The position numbers were made by a program, and so were the translations under genes. From OCS155 cluster bacterium AG-422-J23 (GTDB lineage Bacteria; Actinomycetota; Acidimicrobiia; Actinomarinales; Actinomarinaceae): DNA of 64,000 nt. This document shows, one piece after another, positions 63,785-64,000 of this stretch (the first letter of the stretch is position 1; the number at the start of each line of letters is the position of its first letter). The notes under the pieces were generated by a model. It searched no databases, was not told the origin of the DNA, and saw only the letters and a list, made by a program, of their open reading frames with translations. The stretch spans positions 164,615 through 228,614 of the forward strand of contig QCMT01000001.1 in NCBI GenBank assembly GCA_003213625.1, written 5' to 3'.

Positions 63785-64000
63785 TTGAGTAATTATAAAG
63801 GCTCAGCAAGATGGAAATTTGTTGTGCTTTTCTCAATTTTTGCAATGATTGTAGTTGCCTGTGGTGGCGATGCAGTTGAAGAAGAAACAGTTGTCGAAGA
63901 GGAAGTGGCTGAAGAAGCTGCACCTGCAACAACTGAAGCAGAAGTTGAAGAAGCAGCTAGCGCCCCAGAAGGCGTCTTCAAATTAGGTATCTTTTCTGAT
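63785..64000 (+). CDS. Lipoprotein, likely ABC transporter substrate-binding protein, 3' truncated by window edge
   Basis: The gene runs off the window; 72 codons are visible. It starts at TTG 63785, behind a strong AAGGAG (63774-63779) at a 5-nt spacing. The protein begins with a signal peptide (positive MSNYKGSARWK, then hydrophobic FVVLFSIFAMIVV) ending in lipobox VVAC, so it is lipidated at Cys. A long acidic Glu/Ala/Val linker follows, then GVFKLGIFSD, which looks like the first strand of a periplasmic-binding-protein fold (peptide- or nickel-binding type). The function is a best guess; LspA (12735-13211) would process it. Confidence 0.7.
   Translation, partial: MSNYKGSARWKFVVLFSIFAMIVVACGGDAVEEETVVEEEVAEEAAPATTEAEVEEAASAPEGVFKLGIFSD

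Overview
The window is a gene-dense, AT-rich (roughly one-third G+C by eye) bacterial chromosome segment with very short intergenic gaps, many 1-11 nt gene overlaps, and frequent GTG and TTG starts. No stretch of 300 bases lacks a gene. The longest gaps are about 120 nt (63662-63784) and 112 nt (12268-12379). Gene content and order are actinobacterial: mur/fts-ftsZ-pgeF-yggS-sepF-yggT, a long IleS, a TraR/DksA protein-lspA-rluD-dnaE, uvrC-rapZ-pgk-tpiA-secG, trmI-pafB-pafC-tatA-tatC-helY, a DUF4193 protein, and nadK-pyrG-xerD-scpA-scpB-rluB-cmk-der. With the very low G+C and compaction, this suggests a streamlined marine actinobacterium of the 'Candidatus Actinomarina' / Acidimicrobiia type. 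That assignment is inference and needs a database search.

Layout. 1-9141: peptidoglycan precursor and division cluster (murD fragment, ftsW, murG, murC, murB, ftsQ, ftsZ, pgeF, yggS, sepF, yggT). 9124-12267: ileS, inverted. 12380-17388: TraR/DksA zinc-finger protein, lspA, rluD-like synthase, dnaE. 17402-22702: mixed housekeeping and small genes (thyX, EamA transporter, nth, ccdA, ygfZ-like, YczE-like) ending in tRNA-Leu(CAA). 22770-33818: polA, rpsA, coaE and a tight uvrB-uvrA-uvrC repair operon. 33891-38462: rapZ, lower glycolysis (pgk, tpiA, gpmA), secG, a tRNA-Leu that reads as anticodon AAG, and a glutamine amidotransferase. 38455-43083: LON-domain protein, GMP reductase, glutaredoxin, CDF transporter, msrB, DCC protein, yajQ, trmL. 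43135-46258: membrane proteins, including a cascade of very small ones. 46265-52649: trmI, ferredoxin, pafBC, tatAC, helY, lipid kinase. 52680-63661: DUF4193, GNAT, HAD phosphatase, rhomboid, nadK, pyrG, xerD, HD protein, scpAB, rluB, cmk, ispH, der and a 32-aa membrane peptide. From 63785: the start of an acidic-linker lipoprotein, probably an ABC substrate-binding protein, behind its own promoter.

The most striking signals are: (i) FtsZ carries a 44-residue histone-like lysine tail before the canonical start, with a second Shine-Dalgarno/ATG exactly at that canonical start; (ii) the tRNA-Leu at 37715-37798 has an A34 anticodon (AAG), rare in bacteria; (iii) several conserved actinobacterial synteny blocks are intact at both ends but lack their middle genes: the Pup-proteasome genes between trmI and pafB, divIVA beside yggT, yvcK-whiA-gap between rapZ and pgk, and recN/tlyA/parA around nadK-pyrG-xerD. 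I see no CRISPR array, insertion sequence, prophage, rRNA or recognisable defence system.
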